This document shows, piece by piece, positions 34,401 to 44,017 of a stretch of 64,000 nt of DNA (position 1 is its first letter; each line of letters starts with the position of its first letter). The notes below the pieces were generated by a model. It saw only the letters and a program-made list of their open reading frames with translations. It was not told where the DNA came from and did no database searches. The DNA comes from Tetmemena sp. SeJ-2015. Its lineage: Eukaryota > Ciliophora > Spirotrichea > Sporadotrichida > Oxytrichidae. Where the stretch lies: the NCBI GenBank assembly GCA_027382625.1, contig JAJKFJ010021539.1:1-64000 (forward strand). The letters are read 5' to 3'. The translations under genes and the position numbers were made by a program.

Positions 34401-34751
34401 TCTGGGAGGTATAATACTAAAATTTATTAAAATCTATAAATTTTATATTGGGTTTAAATGGTCTCAGTTTTAGGTCAGAGAAAAATTTTAATATATAATT
34501 TTAATACTGGTATTCAGGATTTTAGGACTCTGCAATAGGACAAAAGAATTTTTTCTCTTCTAAAACGAATTGATGAAGCTCTTGAGGAGAAAAATCATTT
34601 CTTGTTTCTCTACAGCCCACTTATTTGAAAATATTTTATTAGAACTGACATCAAAGACTCACCACTCAATCCTTTGAATATAACATTCAAGAACCTATCA
34701 GTCATCTAAACTCAACCTCAGTTTGACGTTATTAATCTTAAACTTAAATGA
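26891..34751 (+). CDS. Gene D: LRR-like family protein
   Basis: It starts at 26891. Deleting 26937-26947 and 27439-27869 gives one frame from ATG to TGA 28410-28412, 359 codons, passing VRVTESQIRIQ, LGKFQYIEIMSF, LLQKRLSKKIGFYF, INLTNIEDIQ, QPKRVRLAQIILN and LLVEWLCDKNNYPRV. Further modules are FTKIQHSLINVKKLRLDF (29697-30029), SISNLPSVEKFILAS (from 30760), FGLIDLTMFEEEFSKLSLKS (31087-31333), LLKLLAKHNNNLRYLEL and LLHLKLNSC. Then come LHLELDSYQ (from 33044), TWKILE, NVPYNATQR and the C-terminal DIKDSPLN block ending at TGA 34749-34751. A TGA at 32025-32027 replaces a CGA present in gene C, so the copy may be partly inactive unless it makes a shorter product. Confidence 0.75.
26937..26947. other. 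IES-like segment, gene D, N-terminal site (11 bp, repeat AAGTTA)
   Basis: AAGTTA occurs at 26937-26942 and 26948-26953. Removal gives PTIKVRVTESQI. Confidence 0.7.
27439..27869. other. IES-like segment, gene D (431 bp, repeat of 15 bp)
   Basis: TTATTATTTTTCCCT occurs exactly at 27439-27453 and 27870-27884. It is at the same site as the 814-bp segment of gene C, while E and G have none. Confidence 0.8.
28690..29095 (+). repeat. GC-richer interspersed repeat, copy 3
   Basis: It matches 1-330 (inverted) and 19740-20130 closely, including the stretch around GCCAGTTCTCAACATCAACT. It lies between the third and fourth modules of gene D, as in gene C. It is shorter than copy 2. Confidence 0.75.
29230..29690 (+). 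mobile_element. TA-flanked 0.4-kb repeat element, second copy of gene D
   Basis: It is a diverged member of the element family, with recognisable approach CCACTATTC..TTTAGC, the GCTATCGAAATAGCTACAGAT region and TTATTATTTGGT near the end. Its position after the GC-richer repeat matches gene C, so both were present before duplication. Edges are approximate. Confidence 0.5.
29697..30029 (+). CDS. Gene D fourth module
   Basis: The frame is open for 110 codons to TGA. It carries ELISSFTKIQHSLINVKKLR, FDMDQTQALYLFVI and LQQYCLPKYF. Gene E has the same block in 38482-38889 and gene A a diverged version from 8967. The tail after LPKYF is low-complexity and may be non-coding read-through. Confidence 0.6.
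31087..32027 (+). CDS. Gene D LRR-like core module
   Basis: Segments 31087-31333, 31380-31464, 31880-31925 and 31947-32027 give MFEEEFSKLSLKSISV, ELQAFANYLLKQSSLERVEI, YMKRKVREIVFST, LLKLLAKHNNNLRYLELNNI and NTTRLLHLKLNSC before TGA at 32025. In gene C the same codon is CGA and the frame goes on, so this TGA is probably a point mutation. Three removable segments, one of them a repeat element, lie inside. Confidence 0.7.
31334..31379. other. IES-like segment, gene D (46 bp, repeat AAA)
   Basis: Removal joins REIVFSTQTQQKQGIYVQLL in one frame. The repeat is weak, but the site is the one interrupted in A, C, E and G. Confidence 0.6.
31465..31879 (-). mobile_element. TA-flanked 0.4-kb element inserted in coding module of gene D
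   Basis: Paralogs read ...GAGCTAAATAATATCC...; here the element splits that sequence exactly at a TA, with TA on both sides. Removing 415 bp restores YLELNNILISNR. It is the reverse complement of the element at 26265-26700. It behaves as an eliminated segment that is also a dispersed repeat. Confidence 0.85.
31926..31946. other. IES-like segment, gene D, TR|LLHLKL site (21 bp, repeat AGA)
   Basis: AGA occurs at 31926-31928 and 31947-31949. Removal restores LNTTRLLHLKLNSC. Length is a multiple of three, so the frame is also open without removal. Confidence 0.6.
33322..33338. other. IES-like segment, gene D, HFTTWK site (17 bp, repeat AT)
   Basis: Same as in gene C. Removal joins LETPH to LTTWKILEVLAKVIEAVP. 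Confidence 0.6.
33443..33491. other. IES-like segment, gene D, NVPY site (49 bp, repeat AAT)
   Basis: AAT occurs at 33443-33445 and 33492-33494. Removal gives KEIRVNVPYNATQRAINYG. Confidence 0.7.
34621..34635. other. IES-like segment, gene D, C-terminal site (15 bp, repeat TTATT)
   Basis: TTATT occurs at 34621-34625 and 34636-34640. Removal deletes an in-frame TGA and restores LYSPLIRTDIKDSPLN. Confidence 0.75.
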
Positions 34752-35797
34752 TGATATTTTATAACTTCATTTCAATTAATTTATTTTCTTATTTGCAAAA
34801 ATTTTTAAGCATAAAATTTAATTCTCGTGAATACTATTTTAACTAGAAAATTTAAACCAAATTAATCCATAAATAAAATCGTTCTAATAATCTTAATTAT
34901 TAGATGAATTTAATTAATTTTCAGAAATTAAAATCCTCTCTTTGGAAGCTTTTTATTGAATAATCTAAATTTGTCTTGTTCTAATTTATTTCCTAATTAT
35001 ACAAAGAGTGTGAAGTGTTTTTTATTTTATAAACTTCCCCTCTCTACTTTCTGATTATTAACATAAAAATTTGATGGTGAATTATTATCACTCTTAGCTA
35101 TATTTAGATTGAAGAGTGAAATTATTTTTTGGCACCAATGTAGATGGACAATTTTTCAAAATTAAGATAACTGCTTTTTATTCTTTCAATTTGAACGATA
35201 CGATAAATAAAAAATTGCACATTAATATTGTCTGCAGTTAACTCTTAAATATAGTATTTTAAGGGAAAATAGTTCCTAAAATCTGTTATAATTTTAAGAT
35301 ATTCAGTACTTAATTCCGTTAAATCAATACAGATATGTGGTGATATTTTATTTTTATAAGAAAGTCAGTTCAATATAAAAATAAAATGATAATGTATTAA
35401 AGAAGATAGATATTAAAGTCACATATTTAAATCAAACTAAAAAAATTAAACTTATTAAATTTATAAAATTTAGAATCATGACAATATTTCTCAAAAAGTT
35501 CTATTAAATTTTGCAAATATATTTAATAATTTAATATTCTCATTATTTTGCAAAAATAAATATGATCATAATTTTATGCCATGCTTCAAATTTTAATTAA
35601 TGGATAGATTACCATAAAATATTTACAAATAAATGTGAAATAAATCAATTTAAATTTCAGCACCATTTAGTTCAAATAAATTTTTTGATCTCAATATTTC
35701 ATTGAATTTTTAAGAAAAAATTCTTATATGGTTTTCCTACCCAAGACTCATAAAATATAAGAAATTCGATCATGATAAAAATAATTAAAATTACAAG
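34752..35797. other. Spacer between genes D and E
   Basis: AT-rich DNA with no module. It aligns in part with the spacer after gene C, and its right end with the DNA just before the ATG of gene D. I see no defined promoter motif. Confidence 0.6.
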
Positions 35798-38700
35798 ATG
35801 GAATCTTTAGAGCCTCAATAGCAGATCTAGTTTCCAACTCTTAAAGTTTATTTTAAGTTAGAGTAACTGAATCTTAGAATAGAATCTAATCTTCTTAAGA
35901 ATCAATGCAAATATTTGGAAAATTTCAATATGTCGAGATCATGAGCTTTGCTTTCTCACTTGACCTAGCTTAGCGCTTGCAGAAGAGACTTTCAAAGAAG
36001 ATTGGTCTTTATTTTACTACAGAAGATGGGCAATCTCTTCTCAATTAAAATGTTGTGAGGGACCTTCTCCAAGTCAGAATAAATTTAACCAACATCGAAG
36101 ACATACAGTTGCAGCTGTACACTTTGGAACAGTTTAATTATTTTTAAAGAGAAGACTTTTTCAAATTTCATAATTAGACTGCCTGCCTTGGTAGGTTAAA
36201 ACAAACTCATCGGAGGTTAAAATATAAGATTTTCTCTTGACTTTAAACCAGAATAATTGAAATGGGATGCTTCTTAACTTGAAAGTAAATTCTGTATTTA
36301 TTTTTCCCTTATAGCTCTTATTAGCTGAATGTTGTGCAGGGAAACTGTTATAATAAGTTGTTAACTATAAATAATATATTAGCTTTATGATGTGAGCTTT
36401 AGTATTTTCTCCATAAAAGGAATCATTGATGAGAGAACAGAGGAGATTTTTGACTTCTATAATGAATTACTGGATTAATACTAGCCTCAGAGAGTTTGCT
36501 TAGCTTAAATTAATTTAAACGGTAAGGTGGCCACCCATACTTTTCCTTTAAAAACTTAAGGTGCCAATAAATATTTTTAAAATAAAAAATCATTACTATT
36601 AATTTTTTTTTTCACTCATATTAAGCGGGAAATGTTTCAATAATAAAAAAATTTAAACTTAATTAAAATGTAGCCTCTTGGTATAAAAAGACTCATTTGA
36701 GAGAAGAAAAAAAAATGGGGGAGGGACGGAAGTGCACACCCCCCTTAATATGAACAAAACTCCAATAAAAGTGCCCATACATAGTCTAAATCAGCTAAAA
36801 ATGCCCAAAAATTAAGTAATTCTGGCTTTTAAAATTTCCAAGAGAGTCATTTTTACGAATTTCACTTTTTTAATGGTATAATCTATTAATATTATTTATT
36901 GAATTTATTATTGATGACTGATTGATGTTAAGATTATGTTTTATTACCCAAAGAGTAAGTCTTCAGATAGCTGGATAATTTGAAAATTTATTTAAAGCAT
37001 GATTTGCAGCAGTGATTTTATGTAATTGCAGATAGAGCGATATTGGCTATTAAATTTAAACTTGCCATATTCATCTTTAAATAATATGCAAGTTAAGATT
37101 GCAAAAATTTTGATAAAAAAATCAAATCACATTTAAAAAACTGAAGGGCAAATCATAATTAATATGCATATTACTCAAGTATCTTCATAAGACTTTATTA
37201 TATTCATGAGTAAAATAGAGCTCGGAAATAATTTTAAGGTCATTTCATAAAATTTGATATCATAAATTTTGACCCTCATAGATATTTTTAAAGCTAAAAT
37301 TCTTAATTTTGTGGCATTTTTAGACGATTTTGGCCTAAATGGATATTTTTCATAAGTTTGATCATAAAAAGTGGGAGGGGTGTGCACTTCCGTCCCCCCC
37401 CAAAAATAATTAATAACTACGCGTATGTGCTAAATACATGCTGTAGTAGATAGCGGTGTCATATCCCTCATTAGGACTTGAGTAATCGAACGAGCTAAAA
37501 CTGCTAGCACTTATTCTAGCTACCTCTTTATGCCTCTGCTTTTTATTGAGCAATGCTAATCAAAAATATTCTCCGCTTTGTTGGATAGGTTGGGACTAAA
37601 TGAAGATCGGATATCCTGAGAAATCATAGTCCTTCCATGATATTAGGCACCATCTTCTGATGGCAAATGCAAATTGTTACCAGTGGCCTATATATTATCT
37701 ATTAAGAGACTATAAAAAATATGGAAAATAATGCAATTACGCCTCTTTTTTTCAGACTTCTACTTTGATTTTAATTACGAATATTGCATTTCTCAATGTT
37801 GACTATACTTTTCTTTGGAAAAATGATTTCTAATATCGGGCCAGAGGAATTAGCTTGGGGGCTAGTGCTTATCTCGCACGGTTCTATGGCTCACCATATA
37901 CATTCACCCTTCAATAAACCACTAACACTATTTACCTAATGATTAAATCTCAGCACTTATAAATCACAGGTGTCTTGGGATGGAAATTTAATTTATACCC
38001 TCAAATTCTCATTCTCAAAAAATAGATTAACTAGCCGCTATTTTTTCGCCTTATATTATTTGCCCTACCCTGGTTTGGGAATGAGGGTATTTTAGCAACT
38101 TTTAAATTTAATAATTCAATAAAATTTGATTTTTAATTGAATGGTTGTGAGATCACAAGATTAGATCACTAGCGACAATTTATTCTTTACGAACTCTCCT
38201 GACCCTCATTAGTAATCCTCTTCTTGTTTTTTATATTGTTATATAATAAAACAATAATTTTAGTTATAACTTTTTTATATATTGCTTGTAATAGATTTAA
38301 ATAAAACTTAAATCTCAAAGATAAAGAAATATCTTTATTTTTTTATTCGAAAATTCTGTAAATATAATTCTTAACTGTATTCAAAGGAATTAAATCTCTA
38401 GCAAAATATAATATTGAGACCAGAATCCAGATTATATTTTTCTTTTCTTCATAAAAGTTATTATCGTAACTGAAATAGATTGCTCTGGGAAACTTAAGCC
38501 AATTGGAAACTTTTAATTTGTGTTCTAGGAAATTCGCTGAGTTAAAAATGAATTTTTTATATTTAGAGCCTCAGAATCTGCCCGAATTAGTTTCTTAATT
38601 TACAAAGATCTCACACTCCCTGACAAACGTGAAGAAATTTCGGTTTGATTTTACTTTCAATATGGACGTAAAGCAGGCTTTGTATCTGTTTGTTATTAAC

Positions 38701-41700
38701 AAATAATTATTGTTGCCCAAAATAGAGATAATTTTGCAAAATTTATAGTAATACTGTCTGCCAAAGTATTTTCATATTTATTATAATTAATTATGCAAAG
38801 TTAATCATATAAATCTAATTTATGAGTTCTCAAAATAAAACGATAAAGTTTTCAATTTAAAGTTTGGTCCAGATTAATATGCTGATTGAATTAAATAGAA
38901 TAAAAGAGCAACAGAAGAAGAAATTGTGAACAAAATTAAAGAAATAATGATGAATAAGAAGGAATTTTGAATAATTGAAATGTTTAAAAAATTGTCACAT
39001 TTCTAAATTCAAATGGAAGATTTTCAGGCTTATTTTATACCTCTTCCCGATAAAATTTTATAAACCTCTCACAAATTCACTTGTTATTTAGAGCTCCATT
39101 TTCTCCCCCTCTCGGATGAGAGGCAGTATAGAGTTAAAGTAATAAATTAACAGTACGCATGCGGAAGATAAACCAATAAATAGTCTTAATTAGCAAACTA
39201 ATGAAAAAATCCTTAAGAATTATTTAAGATTTTGATACATTTTAATCTTTATTCAAAATTTTTAGAGCAATTTAAGTATAAATTTATTAGAAATCCTTAT
39301 TTTAATTAAAATTCATATAGTTACAATCTAAATAATATTTTTTTTTAAATAAACAAGAAAATTTTTTGAATACTTCTTATCAAGTAATGAATGCTAAACT
39401 AATTAACTTCCTATAGGATGAATTTAAAAAGTAGTCTGTTTATTCACTTAATAAATAATCTTGATTCATTTGAACTCATTTAAAGTATTTCAAATCTTCC
39501 ATCTGTGGAAAAATTTGTTCTAGCACAAACAAGCAAAATATTTGAAAATGAATAGATTCAGACATCTCGCGCTATTTTTACATTGCTTTAGGTAAAGCCG
39601 AAAATTCAACACTTTGAACTACACAATTTTGGTTTATCATAATTATATATAAACATAGTTGAATTTAATATAATTAGGAAATCTTCAATCATAGTTCATC
39701 TAAAAAATAATTTTTTGTGTTTTGGTTTGATAGATTTAACTATATTTGAAGAAGATTTTCAAAACTTTCTTTGAAAACTATTTCTGTACAAATTAGAATG
39801 TCAAAAGAACTGCAAGCTTTTGCAAATTATTTGCTTAAGCAAAATTCTCTTGATAGAGTTAAGGTCAACTTTAATCTCTACAGACCTGAAATGTTATATA
39901 CTGGCTGCATGAAACGAAAAGTGAGGGAAATTATCTTCTCTACATAAATCTTATTAAATTCAAAAATAATTATATTCAAATTAGAAATTATTTCTAGAGG
40001 ATGAATAAAATAGGTCGGAAAATAAAAATGAATTAAGCATAAACAGGCAAGGAAATAAATTGCTTGGTTATGACACTGATTAAAGTTATTCATATGAGAT
40101 AATTTGATACTCTGAAAGCATCAGGTGCAGATTCAGTGCATATAAATTATAACCGTATAGTGAAACCTAGTTAGGGTATCAGAAGCAGCATAGTTACAGA
40201 AGACCAAGTTCCTTTTCAGAATAGCTCGGACTATCATGCTTCATTGCAATTGCAATAAGGAGTGAGAGGCAAAAGTTATCAACTTCTTGAGAAGACAGTA
40301 GTAATCATAGAGTTAAGACTATGAGTCCATATTTATGAGGGGAGTGTTTTGGGTACTTTTTAGTGTTAGTTCTATAACTCTCATTTTTTATAAAATTGAT
40401 TTTGATCTGAAACTCTACATATAATTTTTATTTTTATCTCTGCTATCTATGAGATATGATAAGATTATTTTATTAACTACTGAATTCTTGAATTCAAAGA
40501 TAATTATTTCTCTTTAATAACTAATTTTAGTAGAGAGAATTTAGCTATGTAACTTTACTAAAGCTTTTGGCAAAAAATAACAGCAACCTCAGATACCTAG
40601 AGCTAAATAATATCCTTATTTCAAACAGAGTTGTCAGAGTTTTGAACTCCACGAGATCATTTTTTATTTTTAAGGCTTCTGCATCTGAAGTTGAACAACT
40701 GCAGTAATGAAATGAGGCTGTTTGGAATGGGATATTGCAAAAAGGAATAGAAAGAGTGCATGATATTAAGAGTAATTAGAGAAGTACAGACTCTTCAAAT
40801 TATTATTGCTTAGAATATTTTTGATAATCGAATTTAAATTATTAAATAAAGGAAATTGTAGCAGTAGCAGCAACTCAAATTTCCATGAATTCTCAATCAT
40901 TCGATGTAGAATACAATTCTTAGAGCTTTTTTTTTATCGTTGCTACTTTAATACGGGAGATACCAACTAAGATTTATCAGTGAAAGAGTTTTTTAAGAGA
41001 CTGAATCAATATTTGATTATTAATTATTTGCAATGTAAAAAGCCAGAACGGTTTATACGCAGATATGATTATAGATAATTAAAGAAAAATTTCATTTTAT
41101 TGTATTTATTAGATATCGAACGAGCTACTGTAGTTCTAATGGGAGGAAGATAGTATTTTTTAACTTCAAATCAAGGTGCTACCAACCACTCAATTACTAT
41201 TTTGATAATTCATATATTTTTCATTTTCTTAACTATAATAAAAAAACTAAAGATGATATTTTCGCAATAAATCACATGCATAGCTTGAGATTTCTTAAAC
41301 TCAATAAGAAAAAATTATTAAGGCTTTTGTTTTTTCTCATAAATAAAAGTTATTATAGAAGAGATTTAATAAAAAATCGAGTATTTTTTTCGTAATCGAG
41401 AGTGGATTGCTTATGCTAACTTACTTTAAATAATTATAAAACATCTTAATTATTCTAATGCTTTCAATGGACATTTTAGATATGATCTATTATATTTAAG
41501 TCTTAAATAACAATTTTTTAATTAAAAAATAATTATCTTCTCACTTATCCGACAATCTTCCTCTTTAATTATTCCCAATGAACATTTCAGTGCAGCTCCT
41601 GAGGCTATATTTTAGTGTTTTAAGCGCTTTCCCGATTTAATCGTTTTCTAATTTCTCTTTAATCTGCAGTAAGTCATAAATTTATACTGTTAACATAATA

Positions 41701-44017
41701 TGAACTCCTGAAACCTATCCAATAACTTCCATACTTTGCCAATTTTTGTATAATTTAATGTTAATAAGGGAAATGAAAACTATTGCATGATTCCTACTTC
41801 AATCATTTTAGTAAAAATTATAATAAATGTTACATTTAGAACTTGACTCCTATCAAAATGAAAAACAGCTACATACAATTGCAGAGATTGCTTATCAATA
41901 TTTTCACAAGCCAAAATAAGGCCACTTGTATTTTATTATTTATTTTAGTCAATATTTATTAAATTGGTAAAATATTCTGGTGAAATTAATCAGACATATA
42001 CACTTTTATTAAATTTAAAATATTTATATAATATAATGAAGATATCCCTAAAATTTGGAAATGATCCAGTTGAATACTTAGTATCACCAAACTGATATGG
42101 AAACGCCCCATTTATTATTAAATACATTTTACAACATGGAAGATACTTGAAATATTGCAAAGGTGATAGAGGCAGTTCCTGAAACAAAAGTAAAGCATCT
42201 CCAAATACTTTAGAAAGAAATAAGAGTCAATCAAAATTAAATTTACTTTAAATATTAAATTTAGAATACTTAATTAACGTTCCTTACAACGCTACACAGA
42301 GATAAATCGGCTACGAATCTACGAATATAATCTGAAATATCTATAAAAATTATACTATCAAACTTTTACCACTTTTTATTAAAAAATTAAATTTCATGGA
42401 CTCAAACTTGACTTAATATTAGATCAAAACAAAATTAGGAACTTTAAATCAGGGCGTACTAAATTGCATATAATCTGCCTGATATTGGGTCGTGAAATCT
42501 GCCGCTCTTTTCTTAATGCCTTTGCTATTAGATTGGCTTACCTTAGAGTCGAGCTAATAAGGTAATTTAGTAGTTAATGCTGTTAATATGTTATTGAGTA
42601 GTGCACGGATAATAGTGGAGCCCAAAGCGTGCTATAACAGTCGCATTTGCAAAGTCGAATCTCAAATCCTCTTTGATTACTCTTCTGATTTCGGATACAA
42701 TAAGTCGCTTAAGGAGGAGAAAATCAGTTGTAAGACTATCGTACTGCCAAACCAAGCTGATTCTTCATGGGTTGAAGTCTCGTTAGCTCTTGATCACAGG
42801 CCATTTTTTCATATCCCTTGAAGGTAGAACCTAATCCCGCGGAGGTTCTAAGTCTGACCCTGAGGACTTTGTCAATTTTTCCTTCTCTCAGTCTCGCTAA
42901 CATAGTAGTAGTTCTCATGTTACGTATGTATTTTATTTATGCCCTGAGTAATTTCAATTTCTCTTTGATTCTTATCTTAAAATCTATTTGGGCATCTTGG
43001 TTAAACCAAATTCCTTATATAAAAAGTAACTATAAAATCTCCCTTATTAACAATATATTTTATAAATACTTCGTCTATAAAATGTAAAATACATATATTA
43101 ATAAGCTATTTAGCAAATAAAACTGTTTCTTACACAAAATATTTTAGGTATTGAAATCTTATATAATTTTACAAAAGGCTTTTTCGCTTTTAATTATTCA
43201 GTGAAAAAATTTCTCTCTATATTTATTCTTCTTTAAAGAATTAAATGCTAAAACTGAGGATATATTGGAAAAAAGAATAAGTAATTAAAATAAAACGGAA
43301 AAAAAAGTAGTAGAATTTTGAAGTGTGTCCACTTTTTTATAATTATTACACCGTTCGATTCAGCATAGAAATCGAAAAGCTTTACATCCAGCAATTTTTA
43401 CTCTCATTTCAGGGTTGAAACAATATTTATGAAGAGAAGAATCTAAGTTTGAAAAAACTAATGATGAGAGGTGAAATCAAGCAGATTTAAGAAAAAATTA
43501 AATATGACTTGCTTGAACAAGTTTTATTTCAGGGCGTATTTAAACTGACTCGAAGTTCAACCCCATATTTATTATTTTAATCAATCGTTGATTTTAAGGT
43601 ATTTTTCAACTATAAATCAAACATCAAACATAACTATCAAGTTTTATTAAAGTAAAGAGAGAATAATTAAGAATTTTGTTTAAATTATTTGTTCTAATAC
43701 ATTTTCCTATCTTTAGGATTTAAATTCTTGGAGATTTTTGTCAGAGAGAAATTTTAATATATAATTTTAATACTGACATTCAGGATTTTAGGACTCTGTA
43801 ATAGGACAGAAGAATTTTTTCTCTTCTAAAACGAATTGATGAAGCTCTTGAAGAGAAAAACCATTTCTTGTTTCTCTACAGCCCACTTATAAAAAATTAT
43901 TATATAAAAAGTGACAGCAAAGACTCACCACTCAATCTTAAGAACATTAAATTCAAGAACCTATCAGTCATCTAAACTCAACTTCAGTTTGACGTGTTTA
44001 GTGTTAAGCTTAAATGA
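35798..44017 (+). CDS. Gene E: LRR-like family protein with large inserts
   Basis: It starts MESLEPQQQIQFPTLK at 35798. Removing 35844-35854 leads into FGKFQYVEIMSF and LQKRLSKKIGLYF. An extra T near 36140, shared with gene G, breaks the frame. The QPQRVCLAQ block precedes a 1,479-bp segment (36636-38114). The LPELVSQFTKISHSLTNVKK frame (38482-38889), SISNLPSVEKFVLAQTS (from 39484), ELQAFANYLLKQ (to about 39945), LLKLLAKN, NSTRLLHLKLNNC, LHLELDSYQ and TTWKILE follow. NVPYNATQR and the C-terminal DSPLNLKNIKFKNLSV block end at TGA 44015-44017. Single-base losses (near 39757 and 42150) suggest decay. Gene G shares its large inserts, so E and G are closest relatives. Confidence 0.7.
35844..35854. 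other. IES-like segment, gene E, N-terminal site (11 bp, repeat AAGTT)
   Basis: AAGTT occurs at 35844-35848 and 35855-35859. Removal gives PTLKVRVTES. Confidence 0.7.
36636..38114. other. IES-like segment, gene E (1,479 bp, repeat TTCAATAA)
   Basis: TTCAATAA occurs at 36636-36643 and 38115-38122. Removing the interval gives DNA that aligns across the junction with gene D (GGAAATGTTT...AATTTGATT...TTGAATGG), where no insert exists. The segment contains a fold-back element and most of an open frame. Gene G has a related insert at about 53545-54290. Confidence 0.75.
36717..37401. mobile_element. Fold-back element with GGGGG ends
   Basis: The ends are inverted repeats of about 27 bp (AGGGACGGAAGTGCACACCC on the left, its complement on the right), followed inward by about 150 bp of diverged inverted similarity. 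Termini and the right flank AAAAATAAT resemble the element at 8150-8751, but the arms differ, so this is a related family rather than the same element. It is nested within the 36636-38114 segment. Confidence 0.75.
37438..38202 (+). CDS. Open frame of about 254 codons carried mostly by the insert
   Basis: It is open from ATG 37438 to TGA 38200-38202 with TAA/TAG as glutamine. An early hydrophobic run LLALILATSLCLCFLL could be a membrane segment or signal. Later parts include YQWPIYYLLRDYKKYG, SLGASAYLARFYGSP and PLFFRLILFALPWFG. Related pieces are seen at 4286-4384 and, disrupted, at about 53637-54080 in gene G. The last 30 codons run past the right repeat into gene E. The function is unknown. 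It may be a remnant of a mobile element gene. Confidence 0.5.
38482..38889 (+). CDS. Gene E third/fourth module
   Basis: One frame of 135 codons links LSQLETFNL, LPELVSQFTKISHSLTNVKK, FNMDVKQALYLFVINK and LQQYCLPKYF up to TGA. In C and D these two blocks are separated by 1.0-1.3 kb of repeats, so gene E shows the original arrangement. Confidence 0.7.
39946..40548. other. Insert between ELQAFANYLL and LLAKN modules of gene E
   Basis: The homologous joint holds only 46-72 bp in A, C and D. The insert is bounded internally by a near repeat (AATTCAAA..ATAATTAT at about 39956 and 40491), which suggests a later insertion into a smaller segment. It carries the open frame 40028-40324. The outer pointer is ambiguous. 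Confidence 0.6.
40028..40324 (+). CDS. 98-codon open frame inside the insert, shared with gene G
   Basis: From ATG to TGA it reads MNQAQTGKEINCLVM..., then QFDTLKASGAD, GIRSSIVTEDQVPFQNSSDY and LQLQQGVRGKSYQLLEKTVV. The gene G counterpart (about 56040-56300) preserves KASGAEIEQ and GIRSIRVTEDQVPF but has a one-base slip and a TGA, so it is broken there. The product is unknown. Conservation of protein-like composition suggests it was once coding. Confidence 0.5.
40549..41485 (+). CDS. Gene E LRR-like core, second half
   Basis: Segments 40549-40653, 40673-40810 and 41234-41485 give YVTLLKLLAKN-type sequence, ISNRVVRVLNSTRLLHLKLN, KKEQKECMILRVIREVQTLQ, then TKDDIFAINHMHSLRFLKLN and a lysine-rich tail to TGA 41483-41485. 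Both removals are needed to keep the frame. In the first segment one codon near 40575 differs (TTTTGGC for CTTCTTGCC). Confidence 0.65.
40654..40672. other. IES-like segment, gene E, TR|LLHLKL site (19 bp, repeat AG)
   Basis: Removal changes an off-frame read into LNSTRLLHLKLNNC. Only 2 bp repeat, but the site is interrupted in all six comparable paralogs. Confidence 0.65.
40811..41233 (+). mobile_element. TA-flanked 0.4-kb element inserted in coding module of gene E
   Basis: TA bounds both sides (40811-40812 and 41234-41235). Removing 423 bp restores LQIIIAYNKKTKDDIFAI, aligning with LQINNSKTKDTVTI in gene C, which has no insert. Gene G carries the element at the identical site. Confidence 0.8.
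42109..42124. other. IES-like segment, gene E, HFTTWK site (16 bp, repeat CATTT)
   Basis: CATTT occurs at 42109-42113 and 42125-42129. Removal gives ETPHFTTWKILE, identical to gene B over HFTTWKILE. Confidence 0.8.
42229..42275. other. IES-like segment, gene E, NVPY site (47 bp, repeat AA)
   Basis: Removal joins KEIRV to NVPYNATQRQIGYESTNII. Confidence 0.65.
42530..42930. other. GC-richer island with overlapping open frames
   Basis: It is markedly richer in G and C than the flanks and lies between the NVPY and C-terminal modules of gene E. Frames are open on both strands: plus 42588-42821 and 42818-43087; minus 42918-42724, with MLARLREGKIDKVLRVRLRT. A minus frame with LLLKRLIVSEIRRVIKEDLR overlaps. 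I cannot choose a strand. It is absent from the same place in C and D, so it is an insertion. Confidence 0.5.
43290..43640 (+). mobile_element. TA-flanked 0.4-kb repeat element, second copy of gene E
   Basis: It contains the family landmarks TTGAAGTGTGTC, ACACCGTTCGATTCAGCA and CATATTTATTATTTTAATCA. It sits just before the C-terminal module; gene G has a copy in the same interval (60550-60935). Confidence 0.65.
43888..43902. other. IES-like segment, gene E, C-terminal site (15 bp, repeat TATAAAAA)
   Basis: TATAAAAA occurs at 43888-43895 and 43903-43910. Removal gives LYSPLIKSDSKDSPLNLKN, the same length as the restored C and D joints. Confidence 0.75.

Noticed and set aside
37175..37387. Minus-strand frame across the fold-back element end.
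   Set aside because: It lies in the diverged inverted arm and reads through the G/C-run terminus; no protein-like features.
42736..42918. Minus-strand protein in the GC-richer island of gene E.
   Set aside because: Frames on both strands are comparably plausible and no homolog is visible, so no gene is called.
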